DNA from: Tagetes erecta
Lineage: Eukaryota > Streptophyta > Magnoliopsida > Asterales > Asteraceae
Reading direction: 5' to 3'
NCBI GenBank assembly: GCA_030867185.1
Contig: CM061493.1
Span: 5,764,501 to 5,828,500 of the forward strand
DNA: 64,000 bases
The notes under the pieces are model-generated. The model did no database searches. It was not told the DNA's origin and saw only the letters and a list, made by a program, of their open reading frames with translations. Of the stretch, positions 59,581 through 64,000 are shown piece by piece (within the stretch, counting starts at the first letter, position 1; every line of letters begins with the position of its first letter). Both the position numbers and the translations under genes were made by a program.

Positions 59581-61098
59581 AACCATTCAGACCTCTTAAC
59601 CATTCAGCACTTAATCATTCAGCACTTGCCAAACAGCCCCTTAACCATTCAGACATCTTAACCATTCAGACCACTTAACCATTAGACACTTAAATCATTC
59701 AACACTTACTCAAATTCAGCATGTAATCCATTCAAAACTGTAAACAAATTTAAACAAGAAAATAAAATCTCCGACTCGTCGCATCACATCCAACGTCCCC
59801 ACCCTCACCCCGTCCTCGCCCCGCCCTATAACCGCGACCACCCCACCACCACCATTCCCTCCATATGTGTTGTTCTCACAACTGATGTGTCGGTGGTACG
59901 ACATCAAGTGGCAACAACGTGACAGTTTTTTATGACAACAAATATGTTGCGTCGATAAGTAGGCTAAGGATACCGATGTTGTAGTGCGATAGAAGGACCT
60001 TTCATCCTATGTTTTATTCAAAAAAGTGTCTTTGATATCTTCATTTATCAACTACAAGCTGCTAAGAAGGTTTATTGAAGCACATACGCTTCCTCCCAAT
60101 CCAAAATTTCCATACAGTAAATTGTCATTTGTATCCTTGCGTTATGTCAATTTTAACGATTTGCGTTGTGACATCTGCCCCGAACCCGAATCCGAACGCC
60201 TGACTCGAACCTGAGATATATTATCCAGTTTTATTTGTATTCGTAATTATTTCTGAAAATGTAACGTTTGTTATAATGATTATTAATAAATGAACCGGAT
60301 CTTACGTTATTCTTATCTTATTTAATCAATCGTATTTACCTCGCAAAATACCTATGTGTATTAAATAATTACGATTTATAATAATAAATCTCAAAGTATA
60401 TTTTTACAAAAAAGATTTTATAAAAATTGTTAAACAAAAATGCTTCTAAGTCTAGAAATAGTCCCTTAACGTTCTAACCGAGTTAAAGTTATAAAAACGT
60501 CAAACCTATAAACATTACGAGTTAATTTGTTAAGTTGGCTAGTTTAAAACAAGTATAAAACTAACTTTGGGTAAAAATTGTAAGTTTTGAAACTTGAAAT
60601 TAAAGTTTATAACTCAAAATAAAAGAAACTGAAACTTCAAGGGACTGATTGTGTAATTCGTTCAAAACCCAAACCAATTCTTCCCCGGGGGTAAAAAACT
60701 TTGGGTAAAAACTGTAAGTTTTGAAACTTGAAGTTCCCCCCAACCCCATAAATCCGGCAATGTTGCCGGCGCAGCTGTTCCGGCCAAGTTCCAAAGCTCC
60801 GGCGACCCTGTTACGCGTTTATTTAACCAATTACAATCAATCAAAACTTTCTTAATCTATTTTTGTCATTTCCGAACCTGTTGCAATACCTAAAAATGCG
60901 GTTCCAACATCCTTTACGCCGAATTGATTTTGGGTTTCAAATTAAAATCGACGACTTACCAGATTAGTCGCATAATTAACAATTAATCATTCCAAAACCA
61001 ACTATGGTCTTCGACTAACATCTTCTAATCACCAAACCTTCTGTCTTTCTCTGCATATTATCAAAATTAGTCGAACAAAACCATTTTCCGCGAGTTGG
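59581..61098. other. gene-free stretch
   Basis: CATTCAGCACTTAA-type motifs to 59715, then AT-rich DNA. The phrase CTTTGGGTAAAAA-TGTAAGT occurs near 60565 and 60700, a short tandem duplication. The ORFs at 60600-60844 lie in it and are not convincing. Confidence 0.4.
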
Positions 61099-61273
61099 AT
61101 GTTCTCCACCTTCAAGGCGTCAATTCAGGTAGTTTTTGGTTTCATTTTAATCCCCTTGATCATCTACAACTCCCTAATCCATCAATTGCATCTCATTTCA
61201 GTTCTTGATTCACGAAAAGAAAAGTAATGATAAAGAAATAGTGGATTCCATCATTTCTATGGTTACTTCTTAA
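61099..61273 (+). CDS. possible 33-residue two-exon ORF or truncated gene
   Basis: ATG at 61099, ten codons to CAG/GTAGTTTTTG (61128), a 73-bp AT-rich intron ending TCTCATTTCAG, then 61202-61273 in phase to a TAA. The product would read MFSTFKASIQ-FLIHEKKSN-DKEIVDSIISMVTS. The splice sites look good and a pyrimidine-rich leader precedes the ATG. I do not recognise the peptide. It may be the 5' part of a gene interrupted by the organelle-like DNA that follows, or chance. Confidence 0.22.
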
Positions 61274-61579
61274 ACGGTGAGGTCTTCTCTATACACCCCT
61301 AAACCCAACGTGAGTTTTTCATTTTGATTTGCTACCTCGCTGTGATTGAATGAGAATGGTAAAGAGGCTCGTGGGATTGACGTGAGGGGGCGGGGATGGC
61401 TATATTTCTGGTAGCGAACTCTGGGCGAATATGAAGCGGAATCATTCTATAGAAAATCCTTTTTTTATAACATTTACGTAATACCACAAGACTTCTTCGT
61501 CAAATTACGACTCCGAATAGTGAATATTCGGATTCAATGACCAATCTAAACCGAATATTCATTGAGGGGAAGGTATGAT

Positions 61580-61662
61580 AAATGGACCAAACGGGAATTT
61601 TAGGAAAAAGATCTTTGAGATCATTCCCGTAGTAGCGGCAAGCGAAATGGGAGCAGCCTATT
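61580..61662 (+). pseudogene. LSU rRNA-like fragment, probable mitochondrial insertion
   Basis: ATTCCCGTAGTAGCGGCAAG and CGAAATGGGAGCAGCC correspond to the universal large-subunit rRNA segment GTAGCGGCGAGCGAA. The bacterial-type GGGAGCAGCC points to an organellar, most likely mitochondrial, rather than cytosolic rRNA. One G-to-A change (GGCAAG) breaks the conserved core. The preceding 61380-61579 may belong to the same insert, but I cannot place it. Confidence 0.5.
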
Positions 61663-61896
61663 TGCTCTAAATAGTCGAGTTCTAATCCTATTCAAATCCG
61701 TATCAAATCTTCACTAAAAAGTAAGTTTCTTATACCAAAATACGATTCAATGTAGTTTAAAAGCCCTATGATTGATTTGGGGGAGATTGACAGGGTTGAA
61801 CGAATTGGATGCTTTCTTGATTCTAAGGTTTATGTTGAAATGGGTGTTGTTAGTAATGAAATGTTAAAACATCTAAAAACTAATCATTTAACAAAA

Positions 61897-61967
61897 ACTG
61901 GAGTTGGTCTAGTGGTAATGCCTTTGTTGTGAATGAAATGGCCATGGGTTCGAGTCCCATGGCCAGT
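61897..61967 (+). other. tRNA-like sequence with perfect Pol III A and B boxes
   Basis: 71 bp. A box TGGTCTAGTGG (61905-61915) and B box GGTTCGAGTCC (61947-61957) both match consensus. The T-stem ATGGG/CCCAT pairs perfectly and five of seven acceptor pairs form. The anticodon loop would be TTGTGAA (anticodon GTG, His), but its stem pairs weakly. Likely a tRNA pseudogene or SINE head rather than a working tRNA. Confidence 0.45.
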
Positions 61968-63038
61968 TTTTATTAAATTTTCACCTTTTATATATTTTAA
62001 ACATTTAAACTATATTTTCTAATAACCTAAATAACATATTTACGTTAAATATATTTTTAAAAGCATAAAACTTATAAATTCAATCACATATATATATAAA
62101 TAATGGATCATAAGTATGTATTACATATAGTATTTAAAGAAAAATACTAAGCTTGTAACATGAGTGGTTCTCATGACTTGTTGCTAAAGTTACCCTACGG
62201 GGTTCAAGGTTCTTGGATTCGATGTGTGTTTCGTTGGTCAAGGTTGAATAATATGATGAAATTGCTATGCACATAAGCTTGCGAAACATATTTATAATGA
62301 TCTCGGATTTCATATTATTTACTATTAACTGTGTTTTTACTCACTAGCTAATTCTTTAGCTAACTTATTTTACACATAGTTCAAGTGGCGTTTGAGCGTT
62401 TTATGCCTTACAAGACATAAGATGCTTATTGGACTTAAAATAAATGAACAATAAATTACTTTGATTGCCGGTTTCTATTTCTGAATTTATGACGATTATT
62501 CCCTCATTTATGTCACAACATTATTGCTTTAATGATATTAAAATATGTCTTTTAGTGTACCATGTGCTTTGTACTATTGATATCCAATTCACTTGACAAG
62601 CCCGGTGTTTCCGCTGCCAGGCGGGGTGTCACATGCGTCCCTACATTTACCAAACCGTATTTCGTCCCATAACGTTTCAATTTTCGCTCAATTTGCACCT
62701 AAAACCCTAACTTCGTTAAAGTTCTTTGTTAACTTTATGTGAAAGGACTAAAATATCATTGTTAATAAGTTAAAGTAGGTTGTGTCAAGCTCGCGCGTTG
62801 AGCGAACCATTTGTATACTGTTTTTAGTGGACTATATAGGAATATTTATGTCATCACAGTCGTTACAACAGTACATGCATGGCTAAAATAAATGAAAAAA
62901 TAAACGTCATTTAAATTCAAATAAAATTAAATAAATAAACTGAAACATTAAGTGAAATATAATATAGCTATTCAAACTCATATAATATAATCTACATAAA
63001 TTACCAAATTGCCACGAACAAGAAAGGACTTACCAAAT
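61968..63038. other. gene-free stretch
   Basis: AT-rich. GTTCTTGGATTCGATG near 62211 is a weak B-box-like motif; GCCAGGCGGGGTGTCACATG near 62617 is GC-richer, of unknown nature. Positions 63031-63038 (TACCAAAT) form the next target duplication. Confidence 0.35.
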
Positions 63039-63363
63039 TAGGGATGAGATCGGTACCGTATCGGTACCGATACCGATACCGAAAATACCGGTACCGAAAA
63101 CATTGAAAAGTGGGTACTGGTACCGAATCTATCGTTACGGTACCGATACGGTATAGGTACAAAACAAGTACTTTTAAGTAAATTTAAGGTATTGGTACCG
63201 GACCGGTACCGATACCAAAAATACTGATACCGAATGTATAGAAAAATAGGTACCGATACTGAATTTATCGATGCGGTACAGGTACGCTACCGATACCGAA
63301 TCTATTGGTACGTGTTCGGTATTAGTACCAATTCGGTATTCAGGTACCAAACGCTCATCCCTA
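63039..63363. mobile_element. hAT-type MITE filled with GGTACCGATACC repeats, 325 bp
   Basis: Ends TAGGGATGAGA and GCTCATCCCTA; perfect 8-bp target duplication TACCAAAT (63031-63038 and 63364-63371). The interior is almost wholly made of GGTACCG/CGGTACC and GATACCGATACCG units in both orientations. Non-coding. Confidence 0.88.
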
Positions 63364-63371
63364 TACCAAAT

Positions 63372-64000
63372 TACCTAAAATTATATCTTCAAACTTATAT
63401 AATCTATACCTTCTAATAAAAGAGGGTTTTGAAGGACACTTGTCATTCACCCGAGGCACTTTAAGAATCGTTTTCCCGCTCAAAATGTTGATAACACTTA
63501 TATTAGATGAAGATTTTCAGTCTATAATTAATCATTTTTGAATTAATTCAAATTAACAATATAATCACATGAGTATATTTCAAAAAATATATAGTTTTAA
63601 AAAATATATATATATATAAATCATATTGTCTTTTGATTTCATTTGATTCCTTAATTATTGTTTTTCCATAATGTTATTTAAATCTAACAAAAAAATGTAT
63701 AAGTGGCATAATTGGAACAAAACTGAAACGTGCACACTTTTTCTTATCTTTTTATAAAATTATGGAAATTTCGCTATGTTCAATTTTTAAAAAGTATCGT
63801 GAACATTTATTTACTTTATTTTAAAATCAATATTAAAATTAATATTTACCAATTGAAACAAAACAAAACAATGTATGAGTGGCATAATTAAAACAAAACT
63901 GAAACTTCGTTACTTTTTTTGTTTTGTTTTTTAACAAATTTTTGAAAATTTTGTAGTTTTTTGTTCACTTTTTAAAAAGTTTTGTGAGCATTATTTTAAT
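63372..64000. other. gene-free stretch
   Basis: AT-rich with an (AT)n run near 63605. A phrase ATGTATAAGTGGCATAATTGGAACAAAACTGAAAC near 63694 recurs in diverged form near 63871, so the end of the window contains a short direct duplication. Confidence 0.4.

Noticed and set aside
1..64000. CRISPR arrays, bacterial operons, riboswitches
   Set aside because: The window is plant nuclear DNA; the tandem repeats seen are transposon minisatellites or duplications without spacer structure.

Overview
This is nuclear DNA of a flowering plant. Genes have GT-AG introns (one GC-AG), two proteins carry chloroplast transit peptides (photosystem I subunit H, plastid ribosomal protein S17), and plant-only families are present (PERK receptor kinase, kinesin-13B, S1-type self-incompatibility homologue, CYP716-like P450). 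The AT-rich intergenic DNA is packed with small non-autonomous transposons. A eudicot, probably an asterid (Asteraceae would fit), is my inference; nothing in the sequence names the species.

Genes, left to right: RPS17 (-, 5969-6433); PSAH (+, three exons, 7880-9601); a cluster related to hydroxyphenylpyruvate/hydroxypyruvate reductase (HPR2/HPPR) made of an orphan first exon A (11281-11703), intact two-exon gene B (13648-16140) and intact two-exon gene C (19813-23160); an HSP110-class HSP70-14/15-like chaperone (+, nine coding exons, 25496-29401); a PERK15-like receptor kinase (-, eight exons, 31675-35064); a secreted S1/SPH protein (-, 37892-38359); a CYP716-like P450 (+, three exons, 39979-41770); a dead LINE 3' end (about 44165-44946); and a KIN-13B kinesin (-, twelve exons, 45282-51012). 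The last 13 kb holds no convincing gene, only transposons, an LSU-rRNA-like organellar fragment, a tRNA-like element and a possible 33-residue two-exon ORF. Exon joins were deduced from splice sites and reading phase, and the phases agree in every multi-exon gene.

Mobile DNA: many insertions can be delimited to the base by target-site duplications. There are MULE-type MITEs with 9-bp duplications (900-1442, 17601-18142, 56108-56650, 58026-58502), hAT-type MITEs with 8-bp duplications (2399-2571, 3105-3636, 17129-17346, 63039-63363), Tourist/PIF-type MITEs flanked by TAA (18702-19011, 35938-36245), and Helitron-like elements with TC...hairpin...CTAG ends between A and T (4565-5191, 13165-13515, 39154-39677, 51376-52231, 52428-53276 with a second one nested at 52507-52730).

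How the genes relate: this is not an operon and most neighbours are functionally unrelated. The gene set does recall Arabidopsis neighbourhoods (RPS17, HPR2 and HSP70-14/15 on chromosome 1; PSAH, PERK15 and KIN13B in two duplicated blocks), so the window probably preserves an old gene order. The most interesting local biology is the HPR2/HPPR cluster: gene C has lost the NADPH-phosphate-binding Arg and gained an Asp typical of NAD-dependent relatives, copy A is a stand-alone phase-compatible first exon, and transposons sit at the TATA box and the polyadenylation signal of gene B.
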